A stretch of DNA of 10,738 bases, taken from assembly GCA_035714115.1 (NCBI GenBank), contig DASTMO010000059.1, forward strand, positions 1-10,738, in the 5' to 3' direction. Under the pieces are notes generated by a model that made no database searches, was not told where the DNA came from, and worked only from the letters and a program-made list of their open reading frames with translations. This document shows positions 1-7,003 of the stretch, in pieces; positions within the stretch are counted from its first letter, which is position 1; each line of letters opens with the position of its first letter. A program made the translations under genes and the position numbers. This DNA is from CAMAVH01 sp035714115 (GTDB taxonomy: Bacteria; Pseudomonadota; Alphaproteobacteria; SMXQ01).

Positions 1-49
1 TCTATCGCCCGGCCGCTTGAGACTTCAGGCGCGGGCCAGGAGTTTCCCG

Positions 50-550
50 ATGCGCCTGATCTCTCGCTTCGCGCTTCTCGCCGCTCTCGCTCTCGCGCCC
101 CTAGTCGCAAGCGCGCACGACTACAGCGTCGGCGCTCTGAAGATCGATCATCCCTGGGCGCGCGCGACGCCGGGCGCCATCACCACCGGCGCGGTCTATC
201 TGTCGGTGACAGCGACGGGCGATGCGCCCGATCGCCTGATCGGCGCCGCCACGCCGCGCGCCGCCAAGGCCGAGCTGCACACGCAGATCATGGACGGCGA
301 CGTGATGAAGATGCGCACGCTCTCTGCCATCGAGATCAATCCGGGCGAGCCGGCGGTGCTCAAGCCCGGCAGCCTGCACATCATGCTCGTCGGCCTCACC
401 GCGCCGCTGCGCGAGAAGGACCGCTTCCCGTTGACACTGACCTTCGAGAAGGCCGGCAAGGTCGATGTGGACGTGCTGGTGGAATCGGCCGGCGCGCGCG
501 ACGCCGGCCATGACGGCAAGGGGATGCCTGGCAACCATATGGGCCACTGA
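50..550 (+). CDS. PCu(A)C-type periplasmic copper chaperone
   Basis: This 166-residue exported protein should bind Cu(I) in the periplasm and pass it to cuproproteins, classically the CuA centre of cytochrome c oxidase. Residues 1-22 form a signal peptide (MRLISRF, then an Ala/Leu core ending ASA before HDYSV). The family metal motif H-X10-M-X21-H-X-M is exact: His77, Met88, His110, Met112. A Pro-Gly-containing cupredoxin-like body surrounds it. The C-terminal tail (about 154-166) is rich in His and Met (GHDGKGMPGNHMGH) and may bind extra copper, as in many PCu(A)C proteins. I chose the ATG at 50 over a TTG at 17 because AGGAG at 38-42 lies seven bases upstream and the signal peptide then starts cleanly. 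No Sco, cox or TonB gene is nearby, so the partner is unknown. A TGA at 18-20 could end an upstream gene, but too little is visible to call it. Confidence 0.93.
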   Translation: MRLISRFALLAALALAPLVASAHDYSVGALKIDHPWARATPGAITTGAVYLSVTATGDAPDRLIGAATPRAAKAELHTQIMDGDVMKMRTLSAIEINPGEPAVLKPGSLHIMLVGLTAPLREKDRFPLTLTFEKAGKVDVDVLVESAGARDAGHDGKGMPGNHMGH

Positions 551-621
551 GCGGGCCGCTGGCCGGGTTAGGTCGAGGGCGCGCAGAGACGATCGCTTCT
601 AAATGACCGGGGGGTCTTACG

Positions 622-1410
622 ATGATCACGCGTCTTGTCATTCTCGCGCTTGGCAGCCTGCTGGCGCTGTTTGCCCCTAACGCGCCGGCACAAGCGCAAG
701 CCGCCTGCCCGATCGGCACGACGCGATCCGGCGATCGCTGCCTCACCGCTTTCGAAATGTTGACCAAGCAGCTCAACGACGCGGCGGCGAAGATGTCCCA
801 GTCCGTCGCCTGGCTTAATTGCCCGCAAGGCCAGACGACGCTGTTCGACAGGCAGCGCTGCGTCGCCGTCGAGCCTTGGGCCACGCGCACGCCGCTGCCG
901 GACGGCACGGTCATCGCCATCCGCCTGCGCCATGTCATGACCAACCGCCAGGGCAACAGCGCCCCTTACCCCAACTGGATCGGCCTGTCTTCCAGCGACA
1001 ACACGATCATGTCGGTCGGCACGATGCTGACCACCGCCGGGCTGTTCACGGTCAAGACCGTAACGCCGCCCGCCGGAGCCGACGCCGCCCGGTTCGACTT
1101 GCCCTGGTACATCCTACGCGCCGCGAACGGCAAATATCTGCGGGTCGATTCGCAGTTGGTGGCCGACCGCGACGAGCCGAACGCCTCGGTGTTCTCGCGC
1201 GGCTGGGGCGGCGGCAAGGAAGCCGACTTTCGCGCCATCGGCGTCACCTGGAGCCAAGCGGTCGACCATATCCGCAGATACAGCCTGGTGAACGCTGTGT
1301 TCCCGAGCTTCTGCCTCGCCGCGATGGGGGCTGCGGACAGCGCAGTCGTCGGCTTTTCCAGCGATTGTTTCTACAGCCGGTCCGTCGATTACTTCATCGT
1401 CAAGATGTGA
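622..1410 (+). CDS. Secreted cysteine-rich protein with beta-trefoil-like segment
   Basis: I do not recognise a named family for this 262-residue protein. Residues 1-28 are a clear signal peptide ending AQAQA, so it is probably periplasmic or secreted. Six cysteines (29, 40, 67, 80, 231, 249) suggest three disulfides. The first four form a repeated unit, C-P-x-G followed by a second Cys 11-13 residues after the first, at 29-40 and 67-80. Residues 161-191 (WYILRAANGKYLRVD, then LVADRDEPNASVF) resemble the strand pattern of fascin-like or other beta-trefoil repeats (NGKYL...L.AD......F), which often bind carbohydrate or actin-like ligands. That is a pattern resemblance only. The G-rich stretch GGGGGG before the ATG is a usable ribosome binding site. 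The gene follows the copper chaperone by 71 bases and ends seven bases from the convergent receiver gene. Confidence 0.8.
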   Translation: MITRLVILALGSLLALFAPNAPAQAQAACPIGTTRSGDRCLTAFEMLTKQLNDAAAKMSQSVAWLNCPQGQTTLFDRQRCVAVEPWATRTPLPDGTVIAIRLRHVMTNRQGNSAPYPNWIGLSSSDNTIMSVGTMLTTAGLFTVKTVTPPAGADAARFDLPWYILRAANGKYLRVDSQLVADRDEPNASVFSRGWGGGKEADFRAIGVTWSQAVDHIRRYSLVNAVFPSFCLAAMGAADSAVVGFSSDCFYSRSVDYFIVKM

Positions 1411-1417
1411 CGCGCGC

Positions 1418-1825
1418 TCAGCCTGCATCGGAGGCGCGGCGGCGCGGGCTAAGGCGCTGACGCAGCTCGACCAGATCGAGCAATTCGGCGAGCAGCGCGA
1501 TGTCGTCCTCGCCCTTGCGCCCCGCGAAGGTCGCGCCGACGGCTAAAGCCGCTTTCAGGTAAATGTCGGACACGTCGCCGACGCGCGCCAGCGCGAGGAT
1601 CGGCGTGCTGTCGTGGCGCTGGCGCAGCGCCCGCGTCAGTTCGATCCCATCCATATCCGGCATGACGATGGCGGTGACGACGGCGGCGATGGGCTTCTGA
1701 CGGAGATGGCGCAAGGCGAAGCGCGCGCTGGTGGCGGTGGCATAGCTGGCGCCGAAACGCGCGAGAGCCACGCGCAAATAATCGCGATAGTCGCTGTCGT
1801 CATCGACGATGAGGATGGGGTGCAT
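1418..1825 (-). CDS. Stand-alone receiver domain lacking the phospho-acceptor Asp
   Basis: This 135-residue protein is a single CheY-like receiver domain with no output domain. The acidic pocket is present (VDDD, Asp8-Asp9), as are the MPDMDG turn (55-60) and the conserved Lys (Lys104, spaced as in CheY). The residue four before the MP proline, normally the phosphorylated Asp, is Ala52 (V-V-T-A-I-V-M-P). The conserved Thr/Ser of the switch is Ala80, and the Pro after Lys104 is Gly. Conventional phosphorylation therefore looks impossible. The protein may act as a pseudo-receiver, through protein-protein contacts or a constitutive conformation. The start is supported by GGGAG about seven bases upstream (read on the - strand). 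The gene lies downstream of the NarL/FixJ regulator on the same strand with a 187-base gap, so co-transcription is possible but not shown. Confidence 0.88.
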   Translation of the reverse strand: MHPILIVDDDSDYRDYLRVALARFGASYATATSARFALRHLRQKPIAAVVTAIVMPDMDGIELTRALRQRHDSTPILALARVGDVSDIYLKAALAVGATFAGRKGEDDIALLAELLDLVELRQRLSPRRRASDAG

Positions 1826-1921
1826 GTCCGGCTCCCGAGTGGGCGGACCGGATACCTAATGTCGCAGGAACTCAAAAACGAGCGGCGCGAAGGCTAGCGG
1901 GCGGCGAGCAAAGGGTTAGCG

Positions 1922-1934
1922 GGGATAGTATCCC
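1922..1934. repeat. Short inverted repeat upstream of pseudo-receiver gene
   Basis: GGGATA and TATCCC form a perfect 6-base inverted repeat around one central G. It lies in the gap between the two regulator genes, about 97 bases upstream of the pseudo-receiver start. It has the shape of a small operator, but no protein can be assigned to it. The rest of the 1826-2012 gap shows no convincing promoter or terminator. Confidence 0.3.
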
Positions 1935-2012
1935 GCGTCACAATCCGCAGCCTGAAATCGCGGGGCGGAAAAACCAGCGCTTTGAAACATCGTCTCAAAG
2001 CCTTGGAGGCTC

Positions 2013-2651
2013 TCAGGCCGATTCCGTCAGCACGCCGCTGTCGCGCGCCTTCACCACCGCGTCGGTGCGGTTTTTCGCGCCAAGCTTGCGCAGGATGCGG
2101 CGCGTATGCAGCTTCACCGTCACCTCTTGCAAACCGAGCAGGCGGCCGATCTCCTTGTTGGTCGCGCCGGTGGCAAGCTGACGCAACACTTCCGCCTCGC
2201 GCATCGTCAACGGCGGACCGCCGTCGGCCTCCGCGCGCAACGGGCCGTTCATCGCCAGGCGCAAGGCGATCTCCGCCGGTACGCTTGTGCCGCCGGCCAG
2301 CACCAGCTGTATTGCCGCGACGATCGCGTCGCGCGGTAAGGTTTTCGGCAGGAAGGCGCGCGCGCCTTGGGTCAATGCGCGCAGGGCGGCGCGGTCGTCG
2401 GTGTCGCCCGACAGCACGATCACCGGGGCGGCGATGCCGCGCGCGGCGAGACGCTCGAGCCCATCGCCGCCCTCGCCGCTCGGCAGATGCCAGTCGAGCA
2501 GCACGAGATCGACGGCGGGCGACAAGGGCAACGCGGCCAACTCTTCGAGCGAGGCGGCGAACAGCAGCGTCGCCTCCGGCATGGCGCGGGCGACGTAAAG
2601 CTCGAGCGCGTCGCGAAAGGCGGGATGATCGTCGGCGATGAGAATCCGCAT
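2013..2651 (-). CDS. NarL/FixJ-family response regulator (receiver + LuxR HTH)
   Basis: This is a 212-residue two-domain DNA-binding response regulator of usual family length. The receiver (1-120) starts MRILIADDHPAF and has Asp7/Asp8, phospho-acceptor Asp53 (LVLLDWHLP), Ser81 and Lys103 (FLPKTL), so it should be phosphorylatable. The LuxR/GerE helix-turn-helix (about 147-207) reads LTMREAEVLRQLATGATNKE and then GLQEVTVKLHTRRILRKLG. I prefer the ATG at 2651 because the conserved receiver fold begins there. An upstream in-frame ATG (2747) would add 32 residues unlike a receiver, across a strong hairpin. The chosen start has no clear Shine-Dalgarno sequence. It lies 129 bases downstream of the pilus operon on the same strand. 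No sensor kinase is in the window, so its stimulus is unknown; control of the pilus is a reasonable guess from position only. Confidence 0.9.
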   Translation of the reverse strand: MRILIADDHPAFRDALELYVARAMPEATLLFAASLEELAALPLSPAVDLVLLDWHLPSGEGGDGLERLAARGIAAPVIVLSGDTDDRAALRALTQGARAFLPKTLPRDAIVAAIQLVLAGGTSVPAEIALRLAMNGPLRAEADGGPPLTMREAEVLRQLATGATNKEIGRLLGLQEVTVKLHTRRILRKLGAKNRTDAVVKARDSGVLTESA

Positions 2652-2682
2652 CTTCGGCAGGTTCGACGGAGAAAGCTGGAAA

Positions 2683-2707
2683 GGCGCGAGAAACCAAGTT
2701 TCGCGCC
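2683..2707 (-). terminator. Hairpin between pilus operon and response regulator (weak terminator/attenuator)
   Basis: Read on the - strand, GGCGCGAAAC and GTTTCTCGCGCC pair over ten bases with a two-base bulge and a three-base loop. Only TTTCC follows, so the U tract is poor. It sits 74 bases past the stop of the last pilus gene and about 30 bases before the regulator start. It could be a leaky terminator that separates the two units or a leader structure for the regulator. Confidence 0.4.
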
Positions 2708-2737
2708 CTTTCCCGCCATCGTCCATGGCAAACGGGC

Positions 2738-2757
2738 CGCAAAACATCGCTTTTGCG
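2738..2757. repeat. Inverted repeat just past the pilus operon
   Basis: CGCAAAA and TTTTGCG form a perfect 7-base inverted repeat with a 6-base loop, starting about 24 bases after the stop of the terminal pilus gene. With A/T bases in the stem next to the loop and no T run after it, it is not a classical terminator. It may be an operator or a 3'-end stabilising hairpin. Confidence 0.3.
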
Positions 2758-2780
2758 CGAGCAAGCGCCGTTTCGGCCGA

Positions 2781-3275
2781 TCAGTAAGTCACTGTGACGA
2801 CGATATTGTCCTGATAGCCGCCGCCGCGCACGTTCTGGCGTGCCGGGATGTGGCCGAAGACCGTGTAATTGGTGGTCGCGCCGCCAAGACCGAGCAGATA
2901 GCCGTCATAGATCATCTGCGTGCTGCCGCTGCCGTCGCCCCAAACGATGTTGCGCGCGCCCGAGGTGTAGAGGTTGTAGCTCATATAATCGGTCAGATAG
3001 CTCATCTGCCGGGTCGTGTAGCTGCCGACGCCGGTGGATAGGCCGATCGAATAAGCGACGAGAAGGGATATGCCCGAAACCAGGCTGCAGGACACCGTCA
3101 CCGTGCCGGTGCTGTCGTTCGCCGCAGCAGCGATTGGGTCATAGACGCCGAATGCGACCGCCGTTGCCGATACGGTGCATGTGCCGAGCGCCGCTTCCGC
3201 CGGCCGCGGCAAGGCGCCGAGCAGCCAGGCGGCGAGTGCCAGAATGATTGGATAGGATCGGCGCGCCCGGCTCAT
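2781..3275 (-). CDS. Terminal spore coat U domain pilus subunit (probable tip)
   Basis: This 164-residue secreted protein has one spore coat protein U (SCPU) domain, the pilin fold of archaic Csu/sigma-type chaperone-usher pili. A signal peptide covers about 1-28 (ending AEA). Two cysteines (33, 63) match the domain's conserved disulfide. Further family hallmarks are FGVYDP (42-47), YNLYTSGARNIVWGDG (100-115), FGHIPARQ (140-147) and the C-terminal VTVTY. The mature protein has only about four residues before Cys33, against about sixteen in the major subunit. It therefore appears to lack the N-terminal donor strand and would have to be the last, outermost subunit. The ATG at 3275 overlaps the usher stop codon (ATGA), implying translational coupling. 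Known tip adhesins such as CsuE have two domains; this one has one. Confidence 0.9.
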   Translation of the reverse strand: MSRARRSYPIILALAAWLLGALPRPAEAALGTCTVSATAVAFGVYDPIAAAANDSTGTVTVSCSLVSGISLLVAYSIGLSTGVGSYTTRQMSYLTDYMSYNLYTSGARNIVWGDGSGSTQMIYDGYLLGLGGATTNYTVFGHIPARQNVRGGGYQDNIVVTVTY

Positions 3276-5638
3276 GACGCCCTCCGGCAAACGATCTTGT
3301 CGGAATCGTCGAACGCGCGGAACATGCAGGCGCCGCCAGCCCAATCGACGTCGAACACATCGCCGTCTTTCGCGCCGCTGCCCTTCAGGAAGGCCTCGCC
3401 GTCGAAGCCGACATAGAAGATCGCTTTGTCGGCCCGGCGGATAACGCGGCTGCCCGCGGGCAGAGGTTCGCCCGCGTCGTCCTCGATATGCATCAACAAG
3501 GCAACGTCACGGTTGACCTCGAACAGCACATGCATCGGCTGACGGTAGTTGGCGACAACGATGCGGTTGTGCTGAGCCACGTCGGCGTCCATCGGCAAAT
3601 CGCCGGTATCGATGTCGAGACGGACCGGGAGGTTCGATGTCAGCTTGGGAATGAACAGATCGCCGTCTTCGTCGGTCTTGCCGATCTGGCGATTTTCCTG
3701 CAGCACGGTGACGTCGGCATAGCCCGGCACGGAGACCAGCGCGAAGGAATCATCGATACGGCGCGAGACGAAACTGCGCCCGCCGACGAACGCCAGGCCG
3801 CCGCTGGCGCCGATGCGGCCATTGAGACGCCCATCGAACTGCTCGCCTGCCGCGCTGAAATCGCCGACAGAGGTGCGATAAAGCGCGTCGCCGCCGTAGC
3901 GCTCGGTCTGGCCGCGCGCCGCCGTGATGCCGTAGCCGAGCCCATCATCGACGCCAGCCGAATGGCGCGCCTGGACGGTGCCGCCGAGGCGGCCGTCCTG
4001 GGTCTGCAATTCGCTGGTGATGCTGTTCGAATTGCCGAGCATCACCGTCAGGCCGCAACCGAGCGTGTATTGGATATCGGTCTGGCGCGCCGCCAGGCCG
4101 TAGCAGCCGGCGAAGACGCTGCGCGTCACCGGCTTGGACCAGAACAGCGAGCCGATCAGCGCGTCGTCCTGCGTCTCGTAGGTCAGGCGCGTCGCCGAGA
4201 CGGTGAATGCGCCGAGGCCGAAGGGCGAGAAGCTGACGCCGGCGACGGTTTCCGACGTCGGGTTGCTGAGACGGCCGACGATGTCGGGGTTCTGAAATTC
4301 GCCGCTGTACCAGCGCTGGCGAAAGTTGAAGCTCCAATCCTGCTGCGCGCGCGTCCAGCCATAGCCGAACAGGCTGCCGGCCTCGCCGCTGCCGTTCGCC
4401 CCGGCCGCTTCCATCGTCAGCTCTCCGATATCGACGAGCGCGGTGGTGGCGCTGGCACCGAGCGATTGATGGCTGTCGGTCACGTCGCTATGGCCTTCGA
4501 CGGTCCAGCTTTCGCTCAAGCCATAGCGATGCGTGGCGGAGAAGGACGGATGCTCATAGTCGTTGCTGCGCGACTGATAGTTCTGGCGAAGCATGCCGGC
4601 TTCGTATGAAAAGCTCGACGTTCCCTGGCGCAGCAATTTCGTGCTGACGTAATAGGGCAGCCGCACGGTCTCCTGGCGGCCGAGCGGATCGGTGAGCACG
4701 ACGATCGCCTCGCCGCCGCCGTTGACCGCCGGAATCTGGTTCACTGCGAACGGGCCTTGCTCCACCGCGCCGCGATATTGCAGCGAATTATTGACGAAGA
4801 CGTCGACGGTGGAGGGCAGCGCCGCCTGTCCGGTCAGGCCCGGCACGGGAAACGGCACATAGCCGGGCTGGATGTCGAAGTTGGTGGCGAGTTGCACGCC
4901 GCCGAAACGGTAAGGACGGCCCCAATCGCCGCCGCGCGAAATGCCATCGCCGATCTTGAGGCGGATTTTGTCCTCGGGGAAATCGTAGAGGTAAGCCGTG
5001 TCGAGCCGGGTGAAGGCGCTGGCGTCTTCCTGGCTGTTGGCCAGGCCGGTGGCGAGCAGCATGCCGCCGCCGAGGGTCATGCCGCCGTCGAGATAGCTGG
5101 CGATATAATCGGCGATTCCGCTCTGGCCGATCATGTCGTAATTGAGAAAGCCGCCGGACGCGCCCTGCCGGCGGGCGTCGCGATAGTTCGGCGCGCCGAT
5201 CGTCAGATTCTGCGCTTCGACCGCGTCCGCGCCGGCGGTGATCATCAGTTCTTGCTGCTCTTCGTCAAACGTCACGCGGACCGAGGGCAGACTGTCGAGC
5301 GCGACATAATCGGCGCCGGGGCCGGCGATGAATTTCGGCTGGCCGCTGATGATGATGCCGGCGGCGGCAAGCGCCGGACGCGCGACGTAATAGCCATCGG
5401 GGCGGCGCAGCATCAGCGCCGCGTCGTCCACCAGCTTGCCGTTGACGCGCAAGCCGACGACATAGCGCTCCTCGGCGAACATGGGAAAGGGCGGACGAGC
5501 TTGCGCGACATCGTTCTGGGCCAGCTCGCTTTGCGCCGATGCGCCGGGCGCGATAATGCTCGCGCCTATGAGGGCGAGAGCCGCGGCGCCGCAAAAACGG
5601 AAACCGGCGCCGCCGGTTTTATGGCACGGCCTAGGCAC
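3272..5638 (-). CDS. Outer-membrane usher of archaic chaperone-usher pilus
   Basis: This 788-residue FimD/PapC-type usher forms the outer-membrane beta-barrel pore that takes up chaperone-subunit complexes and assembles the pilus. Visible regions in order are: signal peptide 1-35 (ending GASA); periplasmic N-terminal domain about 50-140 (starting EERYVVGLRVNGKLVDD); barrel from about 165 (FLNYDMIGQSG, amphipathic strands); plug domain about 270-330 (STVDVFVNNSLQYRG through DPLGRQETVRLPYY) inserted in the barrel; and C-terminal domains about 635-788 (VPGYADVTVLQENRQIGKTD, then GDLFIPKL). Its length fits the archaic class. The likely start is GTG at 5638, three bases after the chaperone stop, with only a weak GGTAAG upstream. 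The end overlaps the tip gene start. Long antisense frames over this gene are codon-bias shadows. Confidence 0.96.
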   Translation of the reverse strand: MPRPCHKTGGAGFRFCGAAALALIGASIIAPGASAQSELAQNDVAQARPPFPMFAEERYVVGLRVNGKLVDDAALMLRRPDGYYVARPALAAAGIIISGQPKFIAGPGADYVALDSLPSVRVTFDEEQQELMITAGADAVEAQNLTIGAPNYRDARRQGASGGFLNYDMIGQSGIADYIASYLDGGMTLGGGMLLATGLANSQEDASAFTRLDTAYLYDFPEDKIRLKIGDGISRGGDWGRPYRFGGVQLATNFDIQPGYVPFPVPGLTGQAALPSTVDVFVNNSLQYRGAVEQGPFAVNQIPAVNGGGEAIVVLTDPLGRQETVRLPYYVSTKLLRQGTSSFSYEAGMLRQNYQSRSNDYEHPSFSATHRYGLSESWTVEGHSDVTDSHQSLGASATTALVDIGELTMEAAGANGSGEAGSLFGYGWTRAQQDWSFNFRQRWYSGEFQNPDIVGRLSNPTSETVAGVSFSPFGLGAFTVSATRLTYETQDDALIGSLFWSKPVTRSVFAGCYGLAARQTDIQYTLGCGLTVMLGNSNSITSELQTQDGRLGGTVQARHSAGVDDGLGYGITAARGQTERYGGDALYRTSVGDFSAAGEQFDGRLNGRIGASGGLAFVGGRSFVSRRIDDSFALVSVPGYADVTVLQENRQIGKTDEDGDLFIPKLTSNLPVRLDIDTGDLPMDADVAQHNRIVVANYRQPMHVLFEVNRDVALLMHIEDDAGEPLPAGSRVIRRADKAIFYVGFDGEAFLKGSGAKDGDVFDVDWAGGACMFRAFDDSDKIVCRRAS

Positions 5639-5641
5639 GTC

Positions 5642-6406
5642 TTACCGCGCGTTCGCGATACGGCGGATCGGCAGCTGGATCGGGCCGTCGTCGGTGGTGA
5701 TGGTCAGGCTATCGGCGCGCTCACGGCTGTCGTTGTCGAACAGCACCGGCAAGGCTACCTCGGATCCCGGCAGCACATATTGCAGGCGCTTGTTCTCGAA
5801 GCCGATGTCCTTGCCCTGCGCCGTCAGCTTGTAGGCGATCATGCGCAAATGCGCCGCGCCGCTGTTGGCGACGCGAAGCTGCGGTCCCTGCGGGCCGTCG
5901 ACCAAGGTCAGCGCGTAATCCTTAAGCGAGCCTCGCGCGTCGCCGACGAACACCGGCAGATTGATATGCAGATAGGTTTCGATCGCCTGAACCTGTTCGC
6001 GATTGTTCATCGGCACTTCCTCGATGAACATGCGGTAAGCGCCTTCGCTGGCACTCGCGCCTTTCGGCCCGTTGTAGCCGACACGCACGAGCTGACGGCC
6101 CTCGGGCTTGATCTGGATGATCGGCGGATTGACGACGATCTCCGGCGCCGGCTCGAAATGATCCTTGCCGTCCGTCTGGGACCAGCGCTGCACGCGGACA
6201 TGGACCAGGGTCGGCAAAGCGCCGGCATTGGTCAGCGTCAGCGAGGAACGCGGCTGCGAATCGGTCAGGCGCAGCTGCACGGTGCTGATCTTGAGCTGCC
6301 CCGCCTGTGCGCCGCCGACATGGCTTGCGAACAGCGCGGCGAGCAACAGCCAGAGCAATGTCAGCGTCCAGGAACCGGCGCGCAGGCGCGACGAAGGTTC
6401 GCTCAT
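5642..6406 (-). CDS. PapD-like periplasmic pilus chaperone
   Basis: This 254-residue chaperone should hold SCPU pilins in the periplasm by donor-strand complementation and deliver them to the usher. A membrane-spanning signal peptide (about 13-36, ending AQAG) is followed by the N-terminal Ig domain. That domain contains VQLRLTDSQPRSSLTLTN (43-60), the family motif YRMFIEEVP (124-132), and the G1-strand region VQAIETYLHINLPVFV (139-154) of the archaic subclass. Gly-rich linkers lead to the second Ig domain (about 160-254). The ATG at 6406 is preferred to a far-upstream in-frame ATG that would add an implausible His/Arg-rich leader read from inside the pilin gene. The gene starts 20 bases after the major pilin stop and has a poor ribosome binding site, so coupling to the upstream gene is likely. 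Confidence 0.95.
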   Translation of the reverse strand: MSEPSSRLRAGSWTLTLLWLLLAALFASHVGGAQAGQLKISTVQLRLTDSQPRSSLTLTNAGALPTLVHVRVQRWSQTDGKDHFEPAPEIVVNPPIIQIKPEGRQLVRVGYNGPKGASASEGAYRMFIEEVPMNNREQVQAIETYLHINLPVFVGDARGSLKDYALTLVDGPQGPQLRVANSGAAHLRMIAYKLTAQGKDIGFENKRLQYVLPGSEVALPVLFDNDSRERADSLTITTDDGPIQLPIRRIANAR

Positions 6407-6426
6407 GATCACGATCAACCGTCGGC

Positions 6427-6930
6427 TTAGTAGGTGACGGTGACGGTGATCGTGTCGGTATAGGCGCCTTGCACCGCCGCCTGCAAAGCCGGGATGCGGC
6501 CATAAACGGTCAGGCTCTGCGCCAGACCCGTGCCGGTGCCGGCGACGGTATCGGTGCCGATGGTGGTGCCCCACAGCGTGCTGCGCGCGCCGTTCTGATA
6601 GAGCGAATAGTTGAGCGTGTTGCCGCCGTTCGTCAGCTTGCGCGTCGCCACCGTCGCGCCGGTGCCGCCGCCGGCGCTGAGGCCGACTGTGTAGGGCGTG
6701 GCGTTGGTGCAGGTGACGAGCAGCGTCGTCGAACCGTCGGTCGGCGTCGCCGAGGTCGGATCGTAGTTGCCGAACGCGAGCGGCGTGGCGGCGACCAGAC
6801 AGGTCTGCAGGACGCTGGCGGTGACGGCGAAGGTGGTGGTGGCGGTGGCCGCCAAAGCCGGGCTGGCTGCGCCGGCGGCAATCAGGGTCGCCATCGTGGC
6901 GGCAAGGGAGCGCTTGGAGAGATTGAGCAT
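6427..6930 (-). CDS. Major spore coat U domain pilin
   Basis: This 167-residue secreted SCPU-domain protein heads the operon and is the probable shaft subunit of the pilus. A signal peptide covers 1-28 (ending ALA). Residues 29-43 (ATATTTFAVTASVLQ) alternate hydrophobic and polar side chains before Cys44, as expected for the donor strand that completes the neighbouring subunit. Cys44 and Cys74 form the conserved pair. FGNYDPTS (53-60), LNYSLYQNGARSTLWG (106-121), YGRIPA (143-148) and the terminal VTVTY are domain hallmarks. A strong ribosome binding site, AAGGAAG, lies about six bases before the ATG and is part of a predicted leader hairpin. Csu-type systems usually have three or four pilin genes; here only this one and the tip are present. 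Confidence 0.94.
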   Translation of the reverse strand: MLNLSKRSLAATMATLIAAGAASPALAATATTTFAVTASVLQTCLVAATPLAFGNYDPTSATPTDGSTTLLVTCTNATPYTVGLSAGGGTGATVATRKLTNGGNTLNYSLYQNGARSTLWGTTIGTDTVAGTGTGLAQSLTVYGRIPALQAAVQGAYTDTITVTVTY

Positions 6931-6931
6931 G

Positions 6932-6968
6932 ATACTTCCTTTGATCTATGTGATCTCGATGGAAGTAT
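6932..6968 (-). promoter_or_regulatory. Leader hairpin covering the major pilin ribosome binding site
   Basis: On the - strand ATACTTCC (6968-6961) is perfectly complementary to GGAAGTAT (6939-6932), which contains most of the pilin's Shine-Dalgarno sequence and ends one base before the start codon. The 21-base loop contains GATC-ACATA-GATC, which can form a small inner stem. If transcription is driven from the FNR-like box at the usual -41.5 spacing, the RNA would begin next to the first arm. The structure would hold translation of the operon's first gene in check; the ligand, RNA or temperature that opens it cannot be inferred. Confidence 0.5.
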
Positions 6969-7003
6969 GTCTAAGGGTGTAGTTCTTAAGGCTGTATGAA
7001 TCC

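Noticed and set aside
1..49. End of an upstream gene (TGA at 18-20)
   Set aside because: Only a few codons would be visible, with no way to tell a real stop from chance.
2367..3041. A 224-codon open frame on the + strand
   Set aside because: It covers the response regulator, the intergenic hairpins and the tip pilin in antisense, with no coherent protein features.
3488..4609. A 373-codon open frame on the + strand
   Set aside because: It lies entirely antisense within the usher gene, and its composition is dominated by Ala, Arg, Gly and Val from biased codons.
4757..6430. A 557-codon open frame on the + strand across usher and chaperone genes
   Set aside because: It is antisense to two confidently identified genes. 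Long antisense frames are expected in GC-rich DNA, and the translation has no recognisable domain.
6407..6574. N-terminal extension of the chaperone gene
   Set aside because: It would add a His/Arg-rich stretch read out of frame through the end of the pilin gene. The signal peptide starts properly at 6406.
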